From positions 868,001-932,000 of the forward strand of contig NC_080421.1 of the NCBI RefSeq assembly GCF_029873635.1: 64,000 bases of DNA, given 5' to 3'. Made by a program: the position numbers and the translations under genes. The DNA comes from Malania oleifera. Taxonomy: Eukaryota; Streptophyta; Magnoliopsida; Santalales; Ximeniaceae. The notes beneath the pieces are model-generated. The model ran no database searches. It saw nothing but the letters and a program-made list of their open reading frames with translations, and was not told where the DNA came from. This document shows, piece by piece, positions 1 through 11,189 of the stretch; positions within the stretch are counted from its first letter, which is position 1; each line of letters begins with the position of its first letter.

Positions 1-294
1 TAATCTTTTCAGGTCTTCTAGGTGATCGAGCTTTGATAGATCTAGGGCGGGGTTAGTTTTTGTGAGTGGATACTAGAACAGGTTTATGTCATGTTTTGTG
101 TCAAATTATCCTGGTTATGTAATATAGAGGATTCAGTTGAACTTTTTTTTTTATGGATTTGTGTATGTATATGTATAGCACTCTGGCATTTTTTTTGAGG
201 TCATTTAATTAATTCTACTACGTAAATGGTATCAGAGACACATGATTTGTCTCATAACACTTCGAGCCTCACGTGGCGGGTCTGGGACGTTACA
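1..294 (+). repeat. LTR 3' end (gypsy type), cut by window edge
   Basis: The stretch ends in GGGACGTTACA and resembles the last 300 bases of the LTRs ending at 10737 and 16405, including a short block with a CACGTGGC core just before the end. The left part lies outside the window, so whether this is a solo LTR or part of an element cannot be told. No coding sequence is expected in it. Confidence 0.6.
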
Positions 295-299
295 AGATT

Positions 300-862
300 A
301 GTATACTTTTCGCATAAAAAAGCACCAGAGGAAGTCTATCAAAAGGAAGAAACCACAAATGCAAGCCTTCAATTGCCCACAATTCATACCACCGAGGCTC
401 ACATACACAATGAATCACACTGTGCTGTAAGAACATATATCAAAATCAATTGCATGCTCCCTGGGCTTGCCATTCGTAACTCGTGCCCCTTCTGCCTCCA
501 TGAATCGCCCTCTAATAACCGAAGCTCGCCAAAGACAGCACCTGCAACTCCATGCCCGAAGATCTCCCAGAGCCCCTCCAAATCCGACCTCCTTGTCAAT
601 CGTCTTCGAGGATGACAGTGACGACCCCGACGACGACGACGACCCTAATGACAGCAACTCAATGAATCCCACAATAGTCTAAGGGTTTAACCTGCTCCGA
701 TACCATGTTAGAATCAAAGGAGAATAAAAGATTAGGAAAAGAGTCTTTCATTGAATCATTAGGGTTCTACAAGAGATTAAGATGACTTATATAGCCTACA
801 AGAATAAGAAGGGAAAAGACTACTCTACCCTAATATAATGCAAATAATTATTATCACTAACA
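300..862 (-). mobile_element. Short-LTR Copia-like or TRIM fragment
   Basis: A 157-bp LTR at 706-862 has the ends TGTTAG and CTAACA. On the minus strand it is followed directly by a Met-tRNA primer site, TGGTATCGGAGCAGG, at about 690-704. The 400 bases beyond hold only low-complexity Ser/Asp coding potential and no recognisable gag or pol. The primer site and short LTR fit a small Copia or TRIM element. A second LTR was not found, so it is a broken fragment. Confidence 0.5.
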
Positions 863-1282
863 GGTAGAATAGAGCTCATATTTACAAAGCTGCATAAGTA
901 CCTTTGCTTTGAAAATGTGGGTGGATCCATGGTGGTGGCCAACCGTTTCTTAGCCTCTGGATTAGAAACTTCTACAATGAATGGGTTCTTTATCTAAGGT
1001 TGCGATCAAAGTTAAGCTAGGAACTGGGAGGACACTGAAGTCCTCTGAAGGTTATCTCTATCTCAACATTTTAAGCAAAACTTAGTCCTTTTATCTAAGT
1101 CAGAGCTTGTATTAAATGTTCATTAGTATTTCTTAAGGTTACCTCCTCTCACCTTAACAATAGTAAATAGCTACTCTCGAGTCTATTTCCCAAATTTACC
1201 ACCTTAAGTCTTTTAATTGAGGTATCCTTTGCTTTCATACATATTTCTTAGGGTTATCTCCTCTTACCTTAATGGTAATAAA
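863..1282. other. Intergenic, no feature seen
   Basis: The sequence is moderately AT-rich with two loosely similar pieces sharing the phrase CTTACCTTAA (near 1141-1160 and 1252-1272). No coding, RNA or transposon signature was recognised. Confidence 0.4.
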
Positions 1283-1791
1283 TGTAGTAATCCTAAAAAA
1301 AATAATAATAATAATTAAAAAAATTAAAATTATTATTATAAAAAATTAAATTAAATTAAATTAAATTAAAATTATAAAAATAAATAAATTATTATTAATT
1401 AAATAATATAATAATAATAATTATAATAATATAATATTATAATAATAGATATTATGTAAAAGGGATAAGAATCAAACTTGAGATTTTAATCTCAGGTTTG
1501 ATTTTACAGAGAAGCGCCCAACGTCTACGTCTCTCAGTCTCTCTCACTTCTCCGTTCATTTCCTCATCTCCTCTCTCCCACTGTCCTCCATCTCATCTCC
1601 GATATTCGGTCGATTGGAGATCCGAAAATACCATTGGGCTCTGCTCGCCGCCACCGACACTTCTACTAGAGCAGATCTGATGTGGGAGTAGCGTAGGCAT
1701 ATCTCCTGGGGTAAGGCCAAATCTCAAACTTACCTCAATTTCTCTTAAATTATAAGCCCCATTAACGAACGGAAATTTCCAAGAGACTCAT
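1283..1791 (+). repeat. LTR 5' fragment, AT-rich
   Basis: It begins TGTAGTAATCC, followed by about 150 bases of A/T-only sequence and a CT-rich leader-like stretch. This order matches the start of the LTR-like insert at 24351 (TGTAACGACCCC, AT-rich block, CT-rich leader). It stops where another LTR begins at 1792. Inference: a partial LTR later interrupted or truncated. Confidence 0.45.
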
Positions 1792-2354
1792 TGTAACGAC
1801 CTGCTTAACTCATCACATAATAAACATATATAATAAAAATATCAACCCGAACCCGTTGGTAGCGGGGATAGCCTGACATAAGCAGCGGAAACCTAAGCAG
1901 CAGTAAAAATAATTTACATCCATCAAACCATTAATTACATAATACCAGAGTCTACTACATTCCCAAAATACAGTATTTGAATACAATCTCAAAAACATAA
2001 AAATAGATCTAGAATCTTACAACTAAAATCTCCTGATCCTAGATCAAAGCTTACCCTTCTAGCAGGGAAGCTTAACTCACTTAACGGCGGCCACAACCCG
2101 TCGGTCTCTCATCCTGAAAAATTAATTAAGTTCAGAGGTGAGACACATCTCAGTAAGGGAAAATAAACTAAATACAGTTGTGTGGCAACATGAATATATA
2201 ATGCAGTTATACATATACAATACATTTCATATATCTGTAAACATTCGTCATAACATACTGAATCATCATATACTTTCATATTTTCCTAGTAACTCATATT
2301 ATTCACAAATTGTCTATTATATCTGATAATACTGAAAACATACCTAGGATGAAT
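1792..2354 (-). repeat. LTR 3' end fragment
   Basis: Read on the minus strand it ends GGTCGTTACA, and its last 360 bases follow the order seen at the end of the solo LTR 17737-19800: a GTCTCACC box, then a stretch with the GCTTAGG and ACGGGTTC phrases. It abuts the complete LTR at 2355. It is an isolated LTR end with no coding content. Confidence 0.5.
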
Positions 2355-4311
2355 TGTTACATCCTCAAAATTCTTATCGTTTTTTTTTATTTATATATAC
2401 ATGTATATCTACATCCATACCTAAACAGCGGAAACACAATCATATAACCATTTATATATATATGTACTATACAATACTAGAATCCAGTATATACAAGCCA
2501 CAACCATACAAAATAAACCCCTCCATCATCATCTATCTCAAAAATACAAAATCCTGTCATAACTCACCCTACAACCGGGGTAATCACGTAAACTTCCTAT
2601 CCGTGAGCCTAATCTGCTCGCCTAACTGTCTCACCTGAAAAATGGTAAAGTAATGGGGTGAGTCGACGCTCAGTAAGTGGAAATATGTTATTACTAGTGT
2701 GTGGTGGCCGATTCATAAAATTATAATAATAGTATTTAAAAACTGCATAATCTGGAAATTTTGTACAACACATGTATAATAACTTAAAACAATTGTATCA
2801 TCTGAACTTTCTATCATTCATAGTGCTGCATCATACTATATACAATAAAAGCTGTAAAATTGTATACATATACATAACTGTGTTCTTTCCCTGGGACTCT
2901 GTATGTCATGATTTGAACCCTCATGACAGGGTTGTGCGGCTCGTAGGTGGGACTTAACCTGGTCGGCCCTCTAGGTAAGTCACTATATTCTACACTACCT
3001 TAGCCCGGTCAAACTGCATACTCTCCTAAGCGTGGGACTAGCTGCTACCTCGTCAAACCGACCCCCTTTACCCAGCGAACTGGGAAGCTGCATACTCTCC
3101 GAGCACAGTCGACGGTACCCACACACTATCTGAGATATGTGGTTGCACTTTATCTATATCTAACAACAGTACCGTGCTCTGTAAACTGTATCTGTTTGTA
3201 ATCTTTTCATAGGGATCTGATACTATATAAATATATACTATACTCTTTATACTGTTTTCATCAGGTTTCCAAAATAACCATAACACTATTAATATGTACT
3301 ATAAATACTATAATATCTATAGCATCTTGATGCTATAACTGTGTAATCTGTCTGTACTTTCTTTCTATATAATCTTAGTGTTATGACATTTAGGAAAACA
3401 TAACTTTCTCTATACACTGAATATACTATTCTGAATAAATATCTGTATACTGATATATATCTGTCTGTGTAATCATCTGAATAAAACTGTATATGTGTCC
3501 ATATTCTGTCTATATAAAATCTGCAATTACCTATCTATAGCTGTATAACTTGAAATACTGAAAAACTGCATATCAATATCATGTACTCAGGCCACACATA
3601 CTTTGAAAATTCACATTATGTATAATATCTGGTATTCATGCATATCTATATAATTTCTGATAACATAAATAAATCTACTAGCATAGCATATTTCCCTTAC
3701 CTTAACTCTAAAAAGCCCCTATAAAATTCTAGCTCTATACCCGTAGGGTTCTCCACTCAACACCCTGAAAATCAAATCCCCCAGAACAAAACATCAATAT
3801 TTCTTCGTGTATTGTATTTCTTATAACTGAAGGAAAGACAAATACTGAATAAAATGCATTACCCTGAGATTGGAACGAAATCCAAGCCAACTCCACCAAC
3901 GATCAGTTCCAACAAACTTGCAGAGAACTTCGCCAGGAGCATTGTGGCGGCTTCAGATTGTTGATCTAGTATAAAACGGGCCCGAAATCGAAGAGAGAAG
4001 GGGTGGAAGACGTTTTAGAGAGAGAGAAGAAATTTCTTGTGCTGATTTTTCATCAAAAATTTGAGTTTTCACTATTTATAGAGTCGGATTCGTCGATGAG
4101 ACACGCCACCTTGTCGACAAGTCCTTTAATAATTTCGTTGACGAACTTCCTTCCTCATCAACGAATTTCAGACTATCCCAAAAACCCTTCTCAGTACTTT
4201 TTTGTTGACGAGGTGTAGCTTCGTCGACGAAACCTGCTGCCTCCTTCCGTTTCTATTTCCATTTCCCTCTCTCTTTATTATTTAAATATCATTATTTTTT
4301 GGGTCGTTACA
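2355..4311 (-). repeat. 3' LTR of element A
   Basis: The ends are TGTAACGACCC (at 4311 on the minus strand) and GGATGTAACA (at 2355), about 1.96 kb, similar in length to the 2.06-kb solo LTR at 17737. It has a TATA box (TATAAATAG on the minus strand near 4072-4080) with an array of CGTCGACG-like palindromes upstream. The purine-rich tract AAGGAGGGGAGAA lies directly before it. The 1792-2354 fragment outside it is a separate LTR piece. Confidence 0.6.
4090..4229 (-). promoter_or_regulatory. Palindrome array in U3 of element A LTR
   Basis: About six copies related to the 10-bp palindrome TCGTCGACGA occur at roughly 4090, 4112, 4135, 4155, 4203 and 4220. They lie immediately upstream, in LTR orientation, of the TATA box at 4072-4080. 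Similar arrays sit in the same place in other LTRs of this window. The position suggests a promoter or enhancer role, but that is inference. Confidence 0.45.
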
Positions 4312-7300
4312 TTCTCCCCTCCTTATAAAATTTTGTCCTCTAAATTTACTATCTATATCTCCATCTATACACTCTATCATTCTATAAAGGAAAATGGTCT
4401 ACTTATTTTATTTCCTACCCTCACTTGTGGTGGAGGAATATCGTGACATTTATGTTCTCGAAGATTACATATATAAAACTAAAAACTATCTACTAACTAA
4501 AATCAATACATGTACCTGTAAAAGAAACTTATCTAACTATTATACTTTACCTGAGCACCTCTATTCCTCTTGGAATAATTGCGAGTATTTCTGTCTGATT
4601 TGTTCCTCGAGCTCCCAAGAAGTTTCCTCTATGGCGTGATTCCTCCATAAAACTTTAACTAACTGTATTTCTTTACTGCGTAAATTCTGAACCTTTCTGT
4701 CCAAAATTTGTACTAGTACTTCTTCATATGCCAATGAATCCTTAAATACTATCTCTGCATAGCTAATGATGTGGGATGGGTTTGGGACGTATTTCCTTAA
4801 CATGGCAACATGAAATACGTCATGAATTCGAGCCAAAGCTGGCGGCAAAACTAGCCTATAGGCAACTGACTCTATTCTCTCAAGTATCTTAAAAGGGCCA
4901 ATATACCTAGGGCTCAACTTGCCCTTCTTTCCAAACCTCATAACTCCTTTCAAAGGGGTTATCTTCAAAAATACTCGATCTCCGACATCAAATTCCAACT
5001 CTCGGTGGTGAGTGTCTGCGTAGCTCTTCTGCTGACTCTGTTCTGTAATAATTCTTTCTCTAATTAATCGGACTTTGTCAGACGCCTGTTGTATCATCTC
5101 AGGACCCACAACTCGCCTTTCACCTACTTCATCCCAGAAAAGAGGAGAACGACATCTCCTGCCATATAATGCCTCGTAAGGTGTCTTGTCGATGCTAGCC
5201 TGATAGCTATTATTATAGGCAAATTCAAGTAATGGTAGAAACTGAGTCCAGCTACCCCCAAAATCTAGCACGCACGCACGAAGCATATCTTCTAAGGTCT
5301 GAATTTTCCTCTTAGTCTGACCATCTGTCTGGGGATGGAAAGCAGTGATAAAAGCTAACTGCGTACCCATAGCCTCCTAAAAACTTTTTCAGAATCATGA
5401 AGTAAACTAAGGATCTCGATCCGAGACAATGGATACTTGTACTCCATGAACACGAACTATCTCCTAAACATATATCTCTGCCAGTCTGTCCATGGAATAA
5501 CCAATTTTAATAGGAATGAAATGAGCGATTTTCATCAGACGATCAACAACCACCCAAATTGCATTCAGTCTCTGTCACACTGGCGATAACCCTGTAACGA
5601 AGTCCATCGAAACGTGGTCCCATTTCCATTCTGGAATGAACAGTGGCTGTAATTGTCCTGCCGATCTCTGGTGCTCGGCTTTAACTTACTGACATGTCAA
5701 GCATTGCTAAACAAACTCGGCTATCTCCCTCTTCATTCCACTCCACCAGAAATACTCTCGCAGGTCCCTGTACATTTTAGTACTACCGAGATGGACCGTG
5801 TAGAGGGATCTGTGAGCCTCCTCCAATATAGTTCTCTAATCTCAATATCTACAGGAATATACAGACTAGTACGGAATCGCAGAGTTCCGTTATCTGATAT
5901 GCTAAACTTCTTTCCCCAACCATCCCGCACTCTAGCCATCACCTCTGCCAACTCTACTTCATCGCCCTGAGCTGCTTCAATTCTCTCATACAGTGTAGGC
6001 TGAACCACTAGACTGGCAATAACTGCCTGAGGACTTTTCTCTACCGATTTTATACTGAGCCTCTCCAAATCCATCATAATTGAGTGTTGAATCTCCATAG
6101 CTGCCAGTACGGGTCTCCTTGATTTCCTGCTAAGAGCATCTGCCACTACATTTGCTTTTCCTATGTGGTAACTAATCGTGCAATCATAGTCTTTAATAAG
6201 CTCTAGCCACCTTTTTTGCCTCATATTCAACTCTTTCTGGGTAAAGAAATATTTCAGGCTCTTGTGATCCTTGAAAATCTCGTACTTTCCACCATATAGG
6301 TAATGCCTCCAAATCTTAAGAGCATACATCACTGCAGCAAGCTCTAAGTCATGGATAGGATAATTTTTCTCATATTCTTTAAGCTGCCTAGACGCATATG
6401 CAATAACCCTGTTGTGCTACATCAACACACATCCAAAACCCTTCAAAGAGGCATCACTGTATATTACGAACCCATCCTCCCCTAAAGGAATAGCCAGTAC
6501 TGGAGCTGAAACTAACCGTTACTTTAACTCTTGAAAACTCTGCTCACAGTCATCAGTCCATTCAAATTTTACATTTTTCCTCGTAAGTCGTGTTAATAAA
6601 CTTGATAGCTTGAATAAATCATCCACAAAACACCGGTAATAACCTGCTAATCCTAGAAAACTCTTGACTTCATGAACATTTCCCGGCTTTTCCCAACTCA
6701 CCACTGCCTCTATTTTACTTGGATCAACTGATACACCTGCTTCTGAGATCACATGGCCGAGAAAAGTAACCTGCTTTAACTAGAAATCACATTTCTTGAA
6801 TTTTGCATATAATTCCCTTTCCCTTAATACCTGCAACACCAATCTCAAATGATGCTCGTGCTCCTCAAAACTTCTTGAATAGACTAGTATATCATCGATG
6901 AACACAACTACAAACTGATCTAAGTATTGATGGAATACCTGATTCATCAAATCCATGAACACCGCTGGTGCATTAGTCAATTCAAATGACATCACTAAAA
7001 ACTCGTAATGCTCATATCTGGTACGGAAAACGGTCTTCGAAATGTCCTCTACTCTAACTTTCACCTGATGGTAACCCGACCGCAGGTCAATTTTTGAGTA
7101 AACCTGGGTCCCCTGGAGCTGATCAAATAAATCATCGATCCTAGGTAGAGGATATTTATTCTTGACTGTCAATTTATTTATCTCCCTATAATCGATGCAC
7201 AACCTCATGGTTTCATCTTTTTTTTTTCACGAATAGAACTGGCGCTCCCCAGGGTGACACACTAAGCCTGATAAAATCCTTATATAATAATTCCTATAAC

Positions 7301-7345
7301 TGATCTTTTAGTTCTTTAACTTGACTGTAGCCCTATGGTACGGTA

Positions 7346-7747
7346 CGATACAACGAACATCCTTCCTCATCGACAAATTTCAGACTGTCCCAAAAACCCT
7401 TCTCGATACTTTCTTGTCAACGAGGCGTAGCTTCGTCGATGAGGTCCCCTTATGCGCTCGTCGATGAACTCCCTGTGTTCGTCAACGAGGCACTGTGTAT
7501 TACTTACGGGTTATTTGGAAGGAATAACCGAGGAAAATTATCAGGGCCTCGTCGACAAAAATAGGGGATTCGTCGACAAGAAGATACCGAGAGAAGGTTT
7601 TGGGGAAATCTGAAATTCGTTGACAAAGGTGCAAGTTCGTCAACGAACTTTCTACAGGACTTGTCGGTGAGGTGACGTGTCTCTTCAACGAATCCAGTCC
7701 TATAAATATAAAAAACCCAGATTTAAACTTCAAAATTAAGAAATCTC

Positions 7748-7798
<51 letters not shown>

Positions 7799-8892
7799 TC
7801 GGCACCCTCCTCTTCTCCCTTCGATTTTGGGCCGAATTTTCGCCGGTTCGAGGATCTGAAGCCACCACGAAGCTCGTGGGGAAGTTCTCTCCAAATCTGT
7901 CGGAGTAGATCGTCGGTGGAACTCCGTTGAAAATCATCCTTGAGTTGAGGTAAGGCTTTTTATGCCAAATTTGGTCCTACTTTAATTATAGGAAATGATA
8001 TTCGCATGAAAATACTGAAGTTTAGTATTGGGAGTTTTCATTTTCAAGGTACTGATCAGGCCTACGGGTGTGAGTCTAGAATTTATAAGGGCTTTTCTCA
8101 GTAGTCAGGTAAGAGAATAAATTAAAGCAGTTATTTTACATGCAAATTATTATTATGTATGAGTAAATTTATTTTTAGGAAAGCATGTATTGTATCTGTA
8201 TATTACAAAGGAAATGCACATTTGGGAAAATACTACTATTATGTTGAAATGTATATAAAGGTATGAGATGGCAGAAATCATGATTTTTAGAATACAATGT
8301 ATGACTTTATACAGCAAATGTGTGGCATGAATATTACTTTACGTGAAATGTATTACGATATGACTTTGTTACAAATGAAGCATGTTTTCAGGAATATGAA
8401 ATGTTACAGTACAAATGATGTTGAAAATACATGATAATTGATCTATTTTTAGAATGATATTTATGAAATGATTTCGGCGCGAGGCCGTATACATATATAT
8501 GAAATGATTTCGAAGCGAGACCGTATTTATGAAATGTTCGGCGCGAGGCCGTATTTATGAAAAGATGAAAAATGCTATAATATTATATATTATATGTTAT
8601 CAAAACCCGGATATTAGTTTAGTTCAGTTCAGAAGCACGGTACCGTAACTTATAGATCATATATCTATGATCAGATTAGTGCTAACCACCCCATGAGGTG
8701 GGAGATGGATAGTCGATGTGGCTTTCAGTAGAGTGTGGACGTCCACCTGACAGTCTGGACCAGGGTGTGGTGGGCCCATCGTACTTACAGACATTTTTGA
8801 CTCTGCAATGGTCGACCAACCATTATCGGGTCCCCCCTTCGGGCTGCACAACCCGTCAGGGGGGGTAATACATGACATCAGCTAGCTATTCA
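7346..8892. repeat. LTR-derived sequence in both orientations
   Basis: The first 150 bases match the U3 of element A in minus orientation. From about 7500 the sequence matches LTR 17737-19800 in plus orientation: the CGTCGACA-type motifs, TATAAATA near 7712, a CT-rich leader, a small tandem array with GGCCGTA cores (8466-8560), an ACGGTACCG box near 8638, and the TTCGGGCTGCACAACCC box near 8840. It is a rearranged pile of LTR pieces with no reliable gene. Apparent reading frames here come from the CT repeat and the palindromes. Confidence 0.55.
7750..7796. repeat. (CT)n microsatellite
   Basis: Over 20 uninterrupted CT units lie in the leader of an LTR, just downstream of TATAAATA. The same kind of tract occurs at 21303-21356 in another LTR leader. 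It creates false Arg-Glu and Ser-Leu reading frames. Confidence 0.95.
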
Positions 8893-9039
8893 TGTAACAA
8901 CCCGAAAAATAATGATATTTAAATAATAAAGAGAGAGGGAAATGGAAATGGAAACGGAAGTCGACTTCCTCCTTCTGTTACTGTTTTCATTTCCCTTCCT
9001 ATTGATTATCTAAATCCCATTATTATTCGGGTTGTCACA
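8893..9039. repeat. 147-bp palindrome made of two LTR 5' ends
   Basis: The left arm starts TGTAACAACCCG and the right arm ends CGGGTTGTCACA. Each arm is about 72 bp and matches the first bases of the element A LTR (AATAATGATATTTAAATAAT), in opposite orientations. The centre is the perfect palindrome GGAAGTCGACTTCC. It looks like a MITE or foldback unit, but the arms are LTR termini. No clear target duplication was seen. Confidence 0.65.
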
Positions 9040-10737
9040 CTAGTGGGGAGATTCTCTACAATCTAGTCGGAGGGAGTTTTAGAATTGGAGTTTCGGGGTA
9101 CCAAACCTAAATCGAGGATAAGTTTAATAATTTAGACTTTTATTGGGCTATTTAGGGTATTTAGAATTTAGGAAAATTTTAGGGAAAGTTATTCTAGGAA
9201 TTGTGACCAATAATATAGTGAAATTTGAATTTTAGGGCTGCGGGGTTTTTGAACACCTGGGGCGTAAGCCGGGGTGTTATCGGACTTTTTCAGGAATCAG
9301 GTAAGGGAGATTAAGTTAAGTCAGTATTTTTATTTAATTTAAACTGATTTAATTAATATATTTATTTATTTATTTAAGAATTTGAAGGTTATTTTGAAAA
9401 CCAGCCGTTCGAAATGGATTTTACAAACCTAGGATATATGGTATTTTTGAATAAAATGAGCGGTGGAAAGTTTGTTCAATTATATGAATATGTTAAAATG
9501 AGGAAAATTGTGTGGCAGATGATTTAATTTGTACGGATTATTGTATATCTGGATTTGAGATTTTGAAATACTAAATTGTTTGAGAAATACTAGGATTGTT
9601 GTGAAAAATACTGGAACTGTCTGTGAAAAGCAGGTGTTTGAACTAACGGCCATTGGCCGGGTATTGTTTGATTGGCCAAGGGTCAGGATTATTATTTGAC
9701 GGTCGAGGGCCGAGTTTTAATTGATAGCTATATGCCGGATTGTGTTTGGTGGTCGAGGGCCAGGTTTTTGGAATAGCAAGAAATATATGTGAATTGATAT
9801 ATTAAATGATGATTTCTATTATCTAAATTGCATGATATGTTTTAGGAACCCTAGGACCAGTGTATTATGAGCACGGTACCGTTGCTAGTTAGACCATGTG
9901 CACCCACACTGTCTGGTTAGAAGTGTAGGGAGTCGACTACCTGCATGAGGTTGAAGTAAGGGCGTCAAACCTGCAACTTTATTGTTGATGTCTGCAGATG
10001 TGTTTGTAGAGGATGTTGTATTTGACTTTTTTTGGGCTGATCACCTAGGCTTAGTCCAGCCTTCGGGCTGCACAACCCGTGCCATGGGGAAGGTAAATGA
10101 CGTGTTTGTCACAAAAAGTGTCTTATATGCATATTTGTTAATTTATGTTAATACGGTTAATTAATAAAATAACTTAGAGGGCTTACTGAGAAAGGTGAGT
10201 GTCCTGGTAGCAGTAATGGTACTAGAACAGAGGGAAGCTACTTGTATGGACGGGTAATCTTCTCTATCCTCGACTAATTGTGTGCTTGAGTGTAAAATAA
10301 GAATGTTTTCATAATTGTGTTTATGTGCTAGTGAACTAGTAATTTTTTTGTACACTAAATGCATGTTGACCACACACTGATATTAACTTAGTTTTTCCCT
10401 TACTGAGCTGTGCCTCACCCCTACTTTATAAACTATCTTTTCAGGAAATCCTAGAGATCAGGTCTAGCAGGCTAGAGGAGCCGGCTAGTGGTGTAAATTT
10501 TATCTAGGTAGTGTGTAGATAGAGATTTTATTTTTGTTTAGTTTTATAAGATGTAGTTATGTGGAAATGGATATATTCATGTATAAAGATAGTTAGAACT
10601 CTGGTAATGTAATTTGAGGATTTTATATTTTATTTTCGCTGCGTATGTGTGTTTTCTATTTGATGAATAAGGTATCAAGTACACTAACGTCACTAAAGTA
10701 GCACTCCGGGCCCACGTGGCAGGTCGGTGGTATTACA
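9040..10737 (+). repeat. 5' LTR of element F
   Basis: It ends GGTATTACA just before the primer site. From about 9190 it follows the 3' LTR closely to the end, including a GGCC-rich tandem array at 9640-9770, an ACGGTACCG box (near 9875) and a TTCGGGCTGCACAACCC box near 10061. The 9040-9190 part continues as LTR-like sequence absent from the 3' copy, so its left boundary is uncertain. Confidence 0.6.
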
Positions 10738-10739
10738 GG

Positions 10740-10753
10740 TGGTATCAGAGCCC
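10740..10753 (+). other. Primer-binding site (Met-tRNA type), element F
   Basis: TGGTATCAGAGCCC lies two bases after the LTR end. It is the usual complement of the 3' end of plant initiator Met tRNA used by LTR retroelements. Confidence 0.85.
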
Positions 10754-11189
10754 AGGTTTGTTAAGTTCTGCAGACTTTAAGGATTGATAATTACCAGAGT
10801 ATAGGTTGAGATAAGATAGGGATAGGAGGTTGGTTAAGATGGGTTTTAGTCTGGAAGCTTAGAGGCAGAAATCTATTGACGGACTTCTGTGATTTTCTGA
10901 ATCAGTCGTGAGTTTCTAGAAAACCATGGTAAATCCATCGATGGTTTCATTTCTAGGTAGAAGGACTTGAACTCTAGAAATTTAGGTTGGAATGTTAGTA
11001 TGAGTGGGTATGTGGGAGAAGTTAATGTTAGGATGGAGATTTTTACCTTAATGGTTTTGTGATAGAATTGGAATATGAATTATTAAATTAGAACCCATAT
11101 ATTATATCTATCCCATTATTCCATATTGACAATAATTATGTTAAGGGGGAAATTTCTAAGTCGAGTTATATCCTAATTACATACTATTA

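Larger units (their letters stand above)
2355..7345 (-). mobile_element. Broken Ty3/gypsy element A (pol plus 3' LTR)
   Basis: On the minus strand, reverse transcriptase (about 6519-7210), RNase H and the zinc-binding H2C2 region (about 5733-6332), integrase (about 4800-5600) and a chromodomain-like C-terminus (about 4561-4750) lie in the usual gypsy order. They are followed by a purine tract at 4312-4325 and a 3' LTR at 2355-4311. Recognisable motifs include [11 protein letters not shown] in the reverse transcriptase and [20 protein letters not shown] in integrase. The C-terminal [18 protein letters not shown] resembles the chromodomain of Tekay/Del-type chromoviruses, so that clade is the likely one. 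Gag and a proper 5' LTR are not recognisable. The coding part is broken in at least five places. The element is a dead copy. Confidence 0.75.

Noticed and set aside
226-682. Overlapping frames with Asp/Ser-rich stretches at the left end
   Set aside because: They overlap on opposite strands, contain a GAC repeat, and lie in LTR and Copia-like sequence.
7500-7937. Open frames with Arg-Glu and Ser-Leu repeats on both strands
   Set aside because: They come from the (CT)n microsatellite and the LTR palindromes. No domain, no splice or start context, and the sequence is LTR by alignment to other copies.
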